From Piscicola geometra (lineage: Eukaryota; Annelida; Clitellata; Hirudinida; Piscicolidae), in contig OX030958.1 in NCBI GenBank assembly GCA_943735955.1, positions 7,122,126 through 7,186,125 on the forward strand: a stretch of DNA of 64,000 nt. The letters are read 5' to 3'. Position 1 is the first letter of the stretch, and the number at the start of each line of letters is the position of its first letter. The notes beneath the pieces were generated by a model. The model made no database searches. It saw nothing but the letters and a program-made list of their open reading frames with translations, and was not told where the DNA came from. Positions 16,701 to 38,300 of the stretch are shown piece after piece. The position numbers and the translations under genes are program-made.

Positions 16701-17258
16701 AAGGAGGGACGAACAATTATCTTCACGACGTACAGCATGGCAAACAGACGTTGTCAAAGGCTCGAGGTGAAGGCAGACGAGATCCAAGTCATCAACAACA
16801 GCACCACCAACATCGACCTGCCTAGTGGGAGGATCAGCGTCAAGGACCAACTCAAACTCGTTCCAGACCACCTGGCTTGGGCCTTCAGCGTGGGGTGTTT
16901 GTTTCTGTCGATGCAGTCGTGGAGTGGCTTTGAGGAGGAGGGCAGACAAGACGGCATCAGCAGCATCTTCAGCGGCTCAGTCAGATCCTTGAACACTCGT
17001 GTGTCTGACGGGGGCACTGAAGACAGCATTTCAGGTGACAAAACCCGCTCAAAGGAACGCTTGTCTGTGATGAAGATGAGGAAGAACAGAAGACAAATAA
17101 AACGAAGGAAAATGTCTGCCAGCTTCACTTTTCTCCTTGCATGCGGCTTGAGACTGGATTCTGTTTGTGGCTCTTTGAACAGACACTCTGGAAAATTCCT
17201 CCCAACTCTTTCTAGCAATCCTTCCATTAATTCCTCAAATACCTTTGTTCAAATATGA
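13714..17258 (+). CDS. DUF1399 (GRDP-like) protein
   Basis: Five exons: 13714-14994, 15367-15587, 16217-16370, 16479-16587, 16693-17258; 776 residues. The N-terminal half has the DUF1399 signature known from plant glycine-rich domain proteins and scattered eukaryotes: YERLWLPLL with PPDDVHWMWYLHLLSPCDY, then a second copy PTDLELIWRVHLLHPSHY (Asp/Trp/His spacing), about residues 15-240. The C-terminal half has no domain I recognise and ends in a basic, Ser-rich tail. Molecular role in animals is unknown to me. The donor of exon 1 could also be at CGA/gtctct (five codons earlier), which keeps the frame. Start ATG 13714 follows an AT-rich leader. The last exon is taken through to the first in-frame stop; a further intron there is not excluded. 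Confidence 0.8.
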
Positions 17259-17718
17259 TTAAAGTAGATTTCGTATTAAATTATACTCATATATTTATAA
17301 TGTATAGTTTATACTCATATTAATTTTGTTTCGTACTCACGTCCATTGAATGGGCTAAAGCATCTAACCTAAAAATCATTTTTTCGTTTGTTTTTATGCC
17401 AGTTTTAGAAAAAACTTTTATTTAAACTTCCATTAACTAAAATTGGTTTGTAATTAAATGAGCATTGTTAAAATATAGGTTTTTTAAAAGTTTTATATTT
17501 ATACAAGAAATAATTTTTTCCCATTCCTAAAACATTAACACTAAATAATTATATCGTTATACGTTATAATTCATTGAGCCGTTAGGAAACTGTATAAATA
17601 TTATTTTTTAATGAATGAAAAAAATCTTGAAAATGATTTATTTTTGAAGCACTGCAAAACACAACTCACAAAATCCATTGACAATAAACTAGTCATCTGT
17701 CGTTCAATTCTCCGAACA
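17259..17718. other. Convergent intergenic region DUF1399 gene/C1q gene
   Basis: 460 bases of AT-rich sequence holding the two 3' UTRs. I see no coding potential or structured element. Confidence 0.5.
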
Positions 17719-18670
17719 TTATTCTTCGTTCTCGTAAAGAAGAAAGCCTGAGAATGTAGAATAATCATTAAGGAGTGCAGAGTCCTTGCTCAACTGCACC
17801 CACACCCTGTCTCCCCAGCCCAGCTCCAGGATGATGGTTTGGCTTCCAGTCCCGTATCCCGCTCTCCCGTCTCCGTGCAGGGGAGCCTTGTGCTTCTCGT
17901 TCATCATTATCCACGCGTATGCATCCTTCAGCTTCTGTCCGAGAACGTGAGTTGTGAAGACGTACACTCCGGGAATCTGTTGAGGATTTAATATTTTCTA
18001 AGGAAAACTAATATACCGTTTCTCTTTTCAATTAATCGAACTTAAACATTTTTACAATAATAGTTTGTTCTATAAAAAACTAACGTCACAGACGAACTGC
18101 GAGGACTCTGCGTTGAAGCCTCGTCCAAGGTTGAAGTAGATCGACTCGAAGACAATGGCAGTGTCTTGCGCCACAGGTCCCAACTTCTGAGAACGGGCTG
18201 CTGAAAAAGCCACTTTGTTTTGTTTCTCTTTCGTGGGGTAAAAGAAGTTAGAGGGAGTCAGTAATCCGCCGACTTCTCCTTTCTCCCCCTTCACTCCTCT
18301 AGGACCTCTTGCTCCGTTTGGACCCGTTGGACCCACGCTGCCTGTATCAATGCATAAGCTTCAAACCACTATCTTATAAACCATTTTATATATTAACTTT
18401 TAAAGTTTAAAGTTTCTATATAAATAAAAATTTTAACTGACCTGGTTCTCCTTGGCTTCCTTTCTCTCCACTCGGTCCCATGTTTCCAGGCACTCCAGGC
18501 ACTCCAGGCGTTCCATGCACTCCCACCATGCAGCCACAATGCTTGTCGACGTCTTGGTTGCCTGAGTAGTCTTTGCCGCCAAACCCCTCCACCACTCTTG
18601 GTAGCAGGAGTGTGGCGTACAAAGCGTTTGCGAAAACCAATGTAGTTTTGACTTTGTTTAGAAAGAGCAT
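17719..18670 (-). CDS. Secreted collagen-like / C1q-domain protein
   Basis: Three exons (18442-18670, 18085-18341, 17719-17976), 247 residues. ATG at 18670 starts an N-terminus with a hydrophobic core (TLVFANALYATLLLP) that reads as a signal peptide. A short Cys pair (HCGC) is followed by broken Gly-X-Y collagen repeats (GVHGTPGVPGVPGNMGPSG and GPTGPNGARGPRGVKGEKG), then a C1q/TNF-like globular domain: VAFSAARS, VFESIYFNLGRGFN, FVCDVPGVYVFTTHVLG, GSQTIILELGWGDRVWVQL, STFSGFLLY. The domain order matches C1q-related/CTRP proteins, which form trimers and act in innate immunity or matrix signalling. The specific orthologue is not identified; the C1q family expanded widely in lophotrochozoans. The collagen stretch is short (about 18 triplets with a break at the intron). 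Confidence 0.93.
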
Positions 18671-19429
18671 TTTCGCTTTGTAATTATGAATCTTGGGCTC
18701 AATTAAACGCTTTAAGTATAGAAATATCAACGTAGTTTTTAAAAAAAATATTTTTTTAAATTATCTACTGAATTTTTTCAAGTTCGATTTACAATACAAT
18801 TTTCGATTTTTCAATGATAGTTAATCTGCTGAATATTGGTAGCAACTTCACAATTTATCTGAAATTCAAAGTCTTTCGCCTTCCTTCTATATATATGTAA
18901 GGAATGCTGAAAGAAAAACTATGGAATAAAAAAGTCAAAAAATAGTTTTCAATTTTCAATAAATTGTTCAATGTCCAAGGGCTTTATTGCATTACGAGAA
19001 TTCCAATTGGAGCGTGATGTAGCGGAAATGTGATAACATTTATAGAATTTTTATTTTTTTAGAATTTTCATTCGATAGCTTCGTGAAAGGTTGAGAGCTC
19101 GGGGGTATACGAGTTTTAGTTATTTAATTATATATTTAAATATGATTCATTTCTATTAGTTTTTGTTTTTCAAAAATATTTTTTTTAATTTAAAAAAAAG
19201 TTTCAATGAAGTACAACGCACTATGAAGCTTTCACCTGTATCAACTTCAGGTGCCGATGATTGAGTCTTGTTGAGAAAACAACATTTGAAATTTTCAAAT
19301 CAACATGCGTTTGCTTTTAAAACAGTAAAAATAATTATTAACTTTTATAAATATTAATTAATTAAAAGCCCAACTGGAAGAGACAAACCCTGCTTGGTCA
19401 TTATAGTCTTCTAAATTGGGGTTGACAGA
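18671..19429. other. Divergent intergenic region C1q gene/contactin
   Basis: 759 AT-rich bases between divergent genes; must contain both promoters, but I can name no specific element. Long T and A runs occur near 19160-19200. Confidence 0.5.
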
Positions 19430-27454
<8,025 letters not shown>

Positions 27455-28765
27455 AATTCGAACAGTTATAAAAAAATGTGAGCTATATTCTAAGTTTAAT
27501 TTGCATGTTTTTGAGGCAATTTTTAAAAATATTACTATATTTTTGAGTTGAAAGTGAAACTATTCTTGTGCGATAAAAATCATTTTGAAAACTTTATCAA
27601 ATTAAATTTAAACTATTAATTTCATAAATTTCAATAATGTTTATAAAGCATAAGTTACCTGTATAAGTAAGCTTTAAAAAACTTTAAAGAACTGATATTA
27701 CTTACATGATTGATTTAAGAGAAACAAAATGTTTTTTTCACTTAGTATAAAGAATTTTGTTTACTTATTGTATTATATTTTTTAAAAGATAGTTTTTTGA
27801 ATGATTATAAATTATAACGAAGAATAGATAGTTTAATTTTTAGAAACCTGTCTTACCTTTCAAACTCTCTAAATTCTGTAAAGTTTTAATAAAATAAATG
27901 TTTATACGGTTTTTAATTTTCGTAAGTATTTAAGATAATTATATCAAAAAAGGTTTTCAATTTGAATAATAGAAATAAAGAATTTAACGAATATTGTTTT
28001 AAACTAATAATCTAGTTACAGCTATAAAGATTTTATGACGTTCACATGAGAGTTAATATATTATATAATATATATATCTATAAGATAATTAAATAGCAGC
28101 AATTACTAAATTCAACAATGAAAAAAACATTAATTTGAAATCATTTGATGGTTTGTCAGATTTAAAACCATTATATAAATACAAAAACTGATTTATTATT
28201 TATTTAGAGTAAGTCTTCAAAAACTAATAATTCACTATCTTGTGACTACGTTGTTTAATAAACACATAAGGTCTCTGTATAGTTTATAGAGCATTACAGT
28301 GACAAGCTATGTTTATTATAGGGCCCAGTATGAGATGTCTTTGTCATATATATTCAAACTGGCAACTTATAAAGGCTAATGCTTTCGAGTAATTAACATG
28401 AAATAGTTTCATCATTGATAAATTAAAAGCCAAGTACAACTTGTTGTAGATTGAAGTTGAAAATAATATTTGTTTATAATAGTTTATTAACCTTTAAAGT
28501 AAAATAATAGTTTTTCTCTCTTTATAAAAAAAAGACTTAAAATATAAGACATAAACTGTCTTACGATTTTGACAAGAAACTGGCCCTTAAATCTCAAAAA
28601 GACAAAACGGATATAAAAAAACATAATTTTGCAAATTTTTATTATCAAAATTAAGTAATATAGAAAAAAATACTTTAAGGGGAAACCCCAAAAACAAGAA
28701 TCATAAATGTAATCATTTTAAAGATAAATACTCAACAAAAAAAATAATAAAGGATTTTCAGCGAA
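27455..28765. other. Intergenic region contactin/KLF
   Basis: 1.3 kb of AT-rich DNA between two tandem genes. It holds the contactin 3' UTR (an AATAAAATAAA cluster at about 27888-27898 is a candidate poly(A) site) and the KLF promoter. No coding exon, RNA gene or repeat recognised. Confidence 0.55.
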
Positions 28766-31700
28766 ATGCAATTAACAGAAGAAATCACAAAAAACCTTGT
28801 CATTATTGGCGCTCTTGAGAATGATACAGTGGCTCTGAGGATGAATGCAGAAGCTGGAAACGCTGGTTTGGGATGCGATTTGTTTCTCTGTGACGAGTTT
28901 GATTTCTTGAACACTTCATGCAAAAAAGATCTTGTGGACGAATATTTAGGTGGTTGGGACGAGAATAAAGTTGACGATAATGATGGTTTTGAAAAAACAA
29001 AAAATTTTAACGATGATAATCATAAAAATACTGTTTTTATAAGTAAAATAAATAATATAAATAGTATTTCTTCAATTGATAGTTTAAAAGTCTTAGGTAC
29101 CCCGCGTGATAATTTATATAATAAAGACACTATCATAGCTGACAAACCAACTACTAGAAACTCTCAAAAAGCCACTGCAAGACCTGGTAGCACTGATGAT
29201 AAGTTCATAGTGGGAAACGAAGATGAAACAAATATGGAAAACATAAACACTCATACCAATTACAATTCGAGCAACAACGAAACTACTTGTGAAGTTTTTG
29301 GCAGTTTAGGCGACAACAAAAACTCAGATTTAACTTTCGAGATTTTATCTGGTCTCGCACAAAACTCAACGGAAAGTTCTTTCGACTCAAGCGACCACAA
29401 CGACACGCAAGATTCTCTTCTCAACGCAAGCAACCGGAACGTTCTTCTCAATTCCTGCTTTCCTCAAGCCAGCACTGAGACTGATAGTCCTGCAGAGTCT
29501 GACAGTTCACGCTTCAGTGAGGATTCGCTACAGGAGTTTGGTGCTTTGAAGAGTGATTTAGACGAGCAAGAGGGGGATTGGATTCAATGGGATTTAGGAT
29601 TCGATGCTGATTTGATTCCTTCTTTACAGCTTCTTAATGATTCAACGATGAATCAAGATTCAGATGATGGTTACGGAAAATTTGAAGAAAGTTTAGGCAC
29701 TAAAGAATTTGAAATAAAAAGTCTGTTTAAAGATGAACTTTCTTCAATAAGCACAGACCATTGCTACGACAACAAAAAACAAAAGATCTCACGTGCCCAA
29801 GCCTTAAACGACACGCAACCACCACTAGTCAAATTCACAGACAACTTTCTGGACCACCTTGTGAACCTGCCTGAAGTTGAAAACAACCTCAAAGACTGCT
29901 CGTCATTCCAAGCAGAGAGTTTCAACTTGTTGCCTTCGAGCCCCTCGGCAACACTGAGCGTTGGCAGCTCCACTGAAAAGACGAGCGGCTACGACAGTTC
30001 AACAAATTCTCCTTTCTCTCAACAGGACTTCAACGTTTTCCTTAATGATTCAGACACTCCAGCTGCTTTCCTCAACATCCCAACAGACCCCTCTCTCGCC
30101 TCACCCATCTCAAACGACAGTTTCCACAGTCTCTTCGAGAATGACTCAAATGAGTCAAATTCTAAATCAGAAGGCAATCACGACGTTGAAAAGAAAGTTA
30201 TTTCGGAAACCTTAGAATGGTTTTCTTTCCAGTTTGAAAATGATTTGGATCCAATTGAAGGTCGAAAAGAAGACCAATTGGGTTTGGGTATCTCCAATAA
30301 AGAAGAGAATGGAAGGAAATCCAGTTTTCAAAGCTGGTTTGACAAATTAGAAGATCATGAAGTTCTAGACTCAGTGAATACACAGCAAGGGTTTTCTGAA
30401 GATTCTGAAATTGTTTGTCCCGACCAGATTAATTCAAAAGAATCTCATAAGATTTTATTCTCTAATTCAGAAATTGATCTTTTAAACTTCATGAATAACA
30501 GTTCAAAAATGGACAATGAAATTAAAAACGAGAGTGTTTCATGCAACAACAACAGCTCAGAGACGAAGATGCTTCTGCTGCAGCCCAACTACCGCTCAAT
30601 CATCCTTCAACGAACCGATTCCAGTCCTAATCAAAACAAAACTGCCTTTTTCAGCAACGATTCAGATTTATATTTACAACCACCCTTCAGCCAAACCATT
30701 GTAAAGAACCCACGTGAAAAGCTTCTTAACTCAAACCTGGACCCTCTCACTGAAACAATGATTCTTTCTGACATTGACTGTGTCGTGTATCCAAACAGAG
30801 ACAACGAAGCAATGAAGAACACTCGTCTTTTCAAGCCCACAAACGCCTCTTTTCTCGAGTGTTCCTCGGTTCGAGAGAGGTTGATAGCGCCATCTTTGGT
30901 CAAAATAGGATCTTTCACCTCGATGAGCCTTCGAATGAGCATGGGGCAGTCCAACAACCAGGTGGATAGGGTGAACAAAGAACTCACCTACAACACATCT
31001 AGTCAGTTTTCTTCAGATTACAAAGTCGACGATTTGAATTGGAAAACAAAAGATACTTCCAGAAAAATATTCAAAAGTAAGCAAGTATTCGGCAAAACGA
31101 AGTTTCACACGCATTACAACTCGCAACTGCACAACATGCATCTGATTGAAGACTATTCTCCCAACAAAAAGTTCACCAGAGACTTCTACAAAAGCAGCAG
31201 CAACTTTTACCAGCACCCACACACTCCAGCCATTCAAGCCTCCCTCTTTCGCTACCCTCCCATCACCGAAGTCAATGATCTGGAAGAAAAGATCTTCTAC
31301 TGCACCTACCCAAACTGCCACAAGTCGTACAACAAAAGCTCGCATTTGAAGTCGCATCTCCGACGTCACACCGGTGAAAAACCCTTCGCGTGCAACTGGC
31401 TGGGTTGTGGCTGGAGGTTCTCGCGGTCTGACGAACTGGCTCGTCACAAAAGATCCCACTCCGGAGATAAACCATACCCGTGCAAAGTTTGCCTTCTTCT
31501 TTCTTTGCGTGTGTGTGTTTGTTTGTTTTTTTTGTATCTCTGTGTGTATGTATGTATGTTTGTGTAAATGTTTGGGATTCTGTTTAGGTGTATAAACCTT
31601 TTCAAGGTTTAGTAATTTAAAACTACATTAATGACTCTATTAATGGCTTCATTAATGTTTTTTTCCAAATTATGTAACATCTTCGTTTCAACATCTCTTC

Positions 31701-31901
31701 ATTAGCTTAACATTTTTATCATTAAGATTTTCATCTTACTTTGTTATACTATATAATTATTTCATTTACTTTTAATATGGAAATTTATAATTTTCATAAA
31801 TATTTTTTAAAATTCTTTTAAAGGTGTGTGAAAAACGATTTGCAAGATCCGACCACCTCGCCAAGCACATGAAAGTTCACAAGAAGAGAAACGAAAAATG
31901 A
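28766..31901 (+). CDS. KLF15-like: Krueppel-like zinc-finger transcription factor, KLF15-like
   Basis: Two exons (28766-31486 and 31824-31901), 932 residues. The C-terminus carries three C2H2 fingers from Cys846: [19 protein letters not shown], then [20 protein letters not shown], then a finger with [18 protein letters not shown]. The HTGEKPF and HSGDKPY linkers and spacing are diagnostic of SP/KLF factors that bind GC/CACCC boxes. [15 protein letters not shown] and [14 protein letters not shown] are closest, from memory, to KLF15. The single intron splits finger 3 after its first Cys. The roughly 845-residue N-terminal part is acidic, Ser/Asn/Asp-rich and likely disordered, with a hydrophobic/acidic patch [19 protein letters not shown] that could be a transactivation element. 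Most KLFs are 300-500 residues, so this one is unusually long. Reading on past 31486 without splicing would destroy finger 3. Confidence 0.92.
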
Positions 31902-34900
31902 CCTTAAATTCTTTGAAATTTTCACACTTATTAATTTCTATTTGAACTATTTATTGAATTTGTAAATATGTAATCTATTTTCTACAAATTAATTGGAATT
32001 TGTTTTGGATCTGTTTAAAAATTAATATGAAATCAGCTACAAATGTATACCTTTGATAATATAACAAATAAAAGTCTTCTACTTTTTTAAAGATATATTT
32101 TTATAAATAAATATCATTAGAATTGATTATGTAAGACACATTGTATGATGGCATATGCAAGACCACGCAGTTTTTGGTCCTTTATATAAGCAGAACGTTC
32201 AACTTCCATCAAACCTGAATCTTAGAACACATCATTTTGTATGCCACTATGTTGTATACAGTACACCACATACAAATGTAGATGCTTGCTTCTATTATTT
32301 GTTTGTATGCCACATCATTTCATGTATCCCTGAATGTAACAGAATTGCAGAATATAGTCAAGAGTGCGTCGCTTACAGGACTTTTTGAATGTCATTTGAG
32401 AGACACTGAGCAGACGCTGTTCATATTGTAACTATTTGTTTTCTATGTGCAATAACTTCTTCGACTTGCAAGTGGTCAGATCAAAATCTATTTATTATTT
32501 ATCTAAATTATTTACTATTCATTATTTATCGAAATATATACATTTTTATTTTTCATAAGTTGTAGCTACTTTAAAGATCACAGCCAATAATGTAAAAAGT
32601 TATAATCATCAGCGTCATTAGAGCGGCGTTGACCCATGAAGGCTTCTAAAGTTTGTTTCTTCCTACCTTGAAGGGACCTTGAATTGCAAACCATCGTTTG
32701 TTTGATAACACTCCATCCAGATCGTGTCTTAGATAGAACCTATGACTTTTAAAATTATCATTCCTCCTTTCACACTAAAATGTTTTTCATCACATTGATA
32801 GAAGAAATTAAACTAATTTAGGAAATAAAAAGTTTAAATGTTCATTTTAAATAATTTTTAAAAAAACCTAACTTCATTTTTAAACTATACTTCTTATAAG
32901 TTTATGGTAATTAACCATATTTAAAAAATATCTACAAATTTTTCCATATTCAAAATACTGAGAGAAAAAGCTATTTTGAAATATTAGCTATTAGTTTTTT
33001 TAAAAATTCAGTTCTAACTTGATTAGTCGACAAACAAAAAAATTCCATCTCTCACGCTAGGCCATCAGCAAAATCCTAACAATATTCTTCAAAAAAGAAA
33101 ATTCCCTAAAATAAACAGCTCCAAAAAATATAAATAATTGAAGCTTTAGACATTTGAGCCAACAGGTTTGAATTTCTCGCTTTTCAAAACTATGAACAAA
33201 CTCAAAAAATTTAACAGAAATTTGTGAATATTGTAATTTAATTTTTCAAATTAGTTATTATTTATCTAAGATAAATAACATTTTTGACTCAAACCATAAT
33301 TGCAAGTTCCTCATCAGCCGCAAAGTGTTCGAGGAGATGATTTATTGGGATTTGGAGTGCTTGCGCAGAGATTGCAAGACTGGCATGCAAACTCTGCGGT
33401 GACCTTTCACAAGGTCATTCTTGTTAGCTTTATCGGGTCAGCGTCGAACCTTTTGCGTCATCACCAACGTCATATTTATTGTCATCATCATCAGCACTAT
33501 TTAAATCTTTAACTTTGTTCCAAAGTTGACAAAGTATTAAGAATGAACTTTTTTAAACGATTTTTGCAATCAGCCTGAAATAAAACCACAATTATTAAAT
33601 ATTCTATGTTAGTAAAAAAAGTATTACGAAAAATATTATTATGAAATAGATTGTTATGAAAAAGATTATTATTAAATAGATTTTTATTAAATAGATCATA
33701 ATTTAAAAAAATAAATTATTAGATTATTAATCTGACGACCATCATTTCGAGGACTCTTTCGTTTATGCCCAGATTCATTTCGACGAATGCCTTCGCTTCC
33801 AGACCCAAACACTAAATAGTTTACAGTGCGAAACAAAAATAAAGAAAAACAATTAAGAATTGTATATACAAAGAATCAGGCTTTCCCGGAGGCTCGAAAG
33901 TACTTAGACACACTAAAATCATATGCATATGAAGTAGGAACAGTGCACACAGATTATCAGTTAATTATTTCATTAAAAAGATTTCAATGCACTTTTTAGG
34001 AATTTTTCTTGAAACAACATTAGTGAATATGAAGCATATAATATTCTCCCTATTATAGGTAAATTACTTTTAACATTTTTATTTCAACGAAAGAATTTAA
34101 AGTTTCTAAGTTATTTTTATTTAAAATTCAAAAGTCAATTTCCACTGATCTCAACAGTAACAGAAAGAATAAAAATTATATCTTTTTGATTAACTTCACT
34201 CAAACTAAATTAAACGTTAAAACGAAAAATCTAAAAACATTCATTGGGAAGCACAAGATATTGAGTTTGTTGAAAAGCTAAGTTGTTTAAATATAATCTT
34301 AGTGGATTTATTCGATTACACTAAATACGTGATGTGTGTGTAATGTACGGGAATGCGTTGAAATTCAACTTAAATTTCCTTCAACGCTCTAATGGAAAAT
34401 AAACTTTAACTTAATTTAAAGAAGTTCAAAGATGGGGTTATTATGGAATGTAGAACATTGGAATGAAGTGGATCGAAAGAGAAAAAGTATTTACCAAGAA
34501 TAGTTGAAGCAAAAGCCGGAAAGCTATTAGTTCATGGAATTCAGGCTTAAAATGCTAAATTTTAACTGTAAATTAAATTCGTGAATAATTTCATATAAAT
34601 AATATTAATTTTCAGTTGATCAAAGTGATGTGAACGTCAATTTTGGCCATTAAATTAATGAAAGATCAAGGCTTTACAAAACACACAAACAAACAATCCC
34701 GAAATCGAATTTTTTTTTATTCGACAAACAGAATACACTATCAAATTAGAGTAACGAAATACAACTAACTTCACTATATGCTAAACTTCAAATTATTTCT
34801 AATTGTTTGCTAATAAATATACTTTGGCATCCTAAGTATTGGACTAACTAGACCCATAGACAAATTTTGAAAAAACGTGTTTATGCGAGAAAAAACATTT

Positions 34901-35330
34901 TTACACTTAGTAAACAATGAGAAGTAATATCACTAATATATCTGACTAATATTTATTCTGCAAGCTCCGTCGCATAAACGAACCAATCTGCAGTACGCAA
35001 ACAAAAGAAAAATATTATTTAAAATGCGGAAAAATTACGAGTTTATTTGGAACTATCATATAAAAAACAAACTAAATTTTGAACTTTTGAGCGTGTTTTT
35101 CTGCATGGAGCCTTTGCGAAAAGTACTACAACCCTTACGAATTCGCTTTGACACAAAATCAACCTCTCAAAATTGAATGAATCTCTGGAATCTCAATGAT
35201 GATTTTTTAAATTAATTAAATAACATTTTGAAATTTACAAATTTTATATATTTTTAAAAACTTTATAAATTCCTTTTATAATACACCATTAGCATTCCTT
35301 TAACCATAAAATAATGATTTCTTCACAGCC
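31902..35330. other. Intergenic region KLF/TMTC2 with unexplained exon-like islands
   Basis: AT-rich interval between convergent genes. AATAAA at 32067-32072 is a likely KLF poly(A) signal. Between 33300 and 33400 and between 33730 and 33825 on the plus strand there are GC-richer stretches with coding-like composition flanked by possible splice sites (see findings), but no gene model could be assembled. The rest shows nothing I can identify. Confidence 0.5.
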
Positions 35331-38300
35331 TCACTGCTGCTCAATGGCTACCTTCTCGACTTTCCTGCTCGCGATCAGCACTCTGAGCTTCTGAAGATTC
35401 TTCGTGGTCACCTCATCTCCCGGCTTCAGCTGCAGTGCTCTCAGGTAGCTCTCTTCAGCCGCCTGTAGACGCCCGTTGAAGTGTAGCATCGCTCCCAGGT
35501 TCATGTGCGCTATCGACATCTGGTTACGACGAGTGAATTAATATTTATTTTCTACAAAGTTGCATAAAAAAGTAGTCAAAAAGTTTTATTTTTTTCCCAA
35601 ACTAAAATAATTTTTTGAATTTTCACAAAGTTACTTCAGGTTGTATCTGGGCGGCTTTTTGATAGTACAACTCTGCTTCCAAGTTTCTACCCGCACTCCT
35701 GTTATTGAAAAAGCAACTTTATAAAGCACTCAATGCACCCAACATCATTGCAATTCATGCGTGAAACTTAAAACCAAAAATTCGACCTCAAAACTATTCA
35801 TTGTATAAATATTATTATTTTAGTAGTATTATTATATCTTCATGGCAACCCAACCGAAGTGCGTTGGCAGTGTTGAAGTTCACTTCGAAGTTGTCTGAGG
35901 CCAGTTTGGCTGCGTCTATGTGAAAGTTTACAGAGTCCTGCCACCTTCCCACCTCACCCAGAAATTGCCCTAAAAATTATTTTTATCAACTATTTAAAAT
36001 TCAAATTAAGATAGCTGAATTAATTTCAATAGAAAACATTATTTTCCAAAGACTTTCAAGTACATTTATTTTGGTTAATCTTTAAATATTTGAAATTAAA
36101 GACGTCATCCTTCTTTTCTCGAAATTAATTACTCCAATGCATCACTTGGAATTTTCATGGCTTCATTTAAGGCTGCATCCCATTATAATTAAACTATTTT
36201 GTTTCATTCTTTTATTTTTATGGATACAATTTTCAGCTCTATTTTTACGGTAGAAATTTTTATCTATTTAAAAAACTATTTCTTTCGGGTAATGAACTTA
36301 AAAACGCTAGAAAAAGAATATTAAAAAAAAACTAATTTACAATATCTGAAATAGTTATTAAAAATAAATAAATATGAATGAGTGAAACAAACTGAAAGAT
36401 GCATACCGTAGTGGTGGTAGGTGTCGTAGGCATGGGGCTCAATCCTGAGGGCCTTCAAGTAGAGACTCTCAGCCTCGAGCAACATGCCCTAGCGTCGTGG
36501 AGGATCAGGTTTTAGGCAATTAAATTATATACAATTTTAAATTGACTAAGTATGCTTTGAAACCAATGATTAATTTAAATAAATCTTTTAATAGATGCTT
36601 CAAATTTATTTTCCGATTCATACTATAACTGTCATATCTTTACTAAGTTACTACTCTAGACTAATACATTTTTTTTTATATTAAAGTTTTCTACTTTTTT
36701 GTGGTAGAGCTTAGCGAGGGTCAGGTGGGCAGGCACGTGGTCGGGCTTGGAAGAGAGAGACAACTTGTAGAAGGTCTCCGCCTCAGTCAGTCTCTCCAGC
36801 TTGCTGTACGACTCGCCTGTGATGGAGGAAGTTGGTGGTGGTGGTGAAAAAGTTGGTGATGAAATGGTTGTTGGTGATGAGATGGTGATTTGTAAAATAG
36901 TATACAGTTTTTAAAACAGGAAAAGTAATTATGCATCTACTATTACAACGAACAAACCTATCAAAAAAAGACATTTAAAACTATCACCCCAACCGCAACT
37001 TTACATACCAATTCGAAAACCACTGACAAAAAAAACCCCCATCTAATAGCACAAAAAGTTTAATCTTTCCACGGCCATCCCTGCTCACCAATCATGTTGT
37101 AGAGACTCTGGGAGGAGTAGGAGGGAGGCTTGCGTTGGATGGCTTTCATGTAGACGTCGATTGCTTCCTGTGGAGTTGTGGAACGAAAGTGGAATATTAT
37201 AAAAGATTGCTTAGGTGGCGTGAAAAATAATTGAAGACATTTAGAACATTTATTTTTTTGGTATCGAGTTCAATGCCGTGGCGAATTTAGTTGCAAGAAA
37301 ATTTATTTTCGATAAATTGTTTGCGCTCAAACGACTGTTTGCGTTTCAGTCATAGCAAGATTCGTATCTATATTTTAACGATTCTATCACTTATTCAGAA
37401 AAAACTGCATTTAATTTTTATGAATAAATCTAAAAGCTGGCTTAATAAAGCCTATTTGAAAGCATAAACTAAAAATCGACGATCCGTTTCATCCCTGGAG
37501 ACGTGGAGGACTTATAAAGTTTATAACAATCCCTATATCTCAATTAGGTTCCGAATCATGTTTATTCACTATTCTGGAAAATATCTTTTCGCTATGCATA
37601 CATCTTCGAAATTGTAAATTTTACTTTATCTGCTTTGTTTAATTTTTTTGTAGAGCATTTTAAAGTTTTAAAAGATAAACATGTTTAATCAAAAAAACAG
37701 AATATTAAGAATACATTTTTTTTATAAAAACTTTTAATAGAATTTTATTTCAAAAAAACTTGCTTCTAAAACAATCGTTAACTTCTTGGAGACATTATAA
37801 AGACATTCCATAAAGTTTTCTCGGGGAATTCGCTTGATTGATGGTGGATTAAGTTGATGTATAGCTGTCGATGAGTGGACGGATGATGTAACAGGATTAT
37901 TTCGACAAATAAAAGGATTATTTTCGAGCTAAGGGAATTTACGTATGATGGAAAGTATGCGGTGCTGAAGAATGTGAAAGAACTATTGCAATTCAGAATT
38001 TTTTTTCGAAAAATGAAACTTTATCAATAAAATAACTATATTTTTACTTTTTTCAAAGATATACTTTTTATTTTTTCAAAATTTATATACATTTTTCAAA
38101 ACAAAATATTTATACAAAATACGATATTTAAATGAATACACAATAAATGTAAAATTAAAATTGGCATGCTTAAGTTTGATGTATTTTTATATGAAAAGGT
38201 TAAATATATAAATAGACCATCACTATTGTCAAAAAAGTTCACTTAAAAACCTATTTTCAGTTTGCAAAATAATCAATCAATCAAATAAATTTCTATAGCG

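Noticed and set aside
31487..31567. Extension of the KLF frame past 31486 (Cys/Val/Leu-rich tail)
   Set aside because: It is intron sequence: splicing at 31486/31824 restores zinc finger 3 exactly.
32155..32388. 77-codon plus-strand ORF after the KLF gene
   Set aside because: No recognisable motif, AT-rich composition, and no splice or start context; not supported as a gene.
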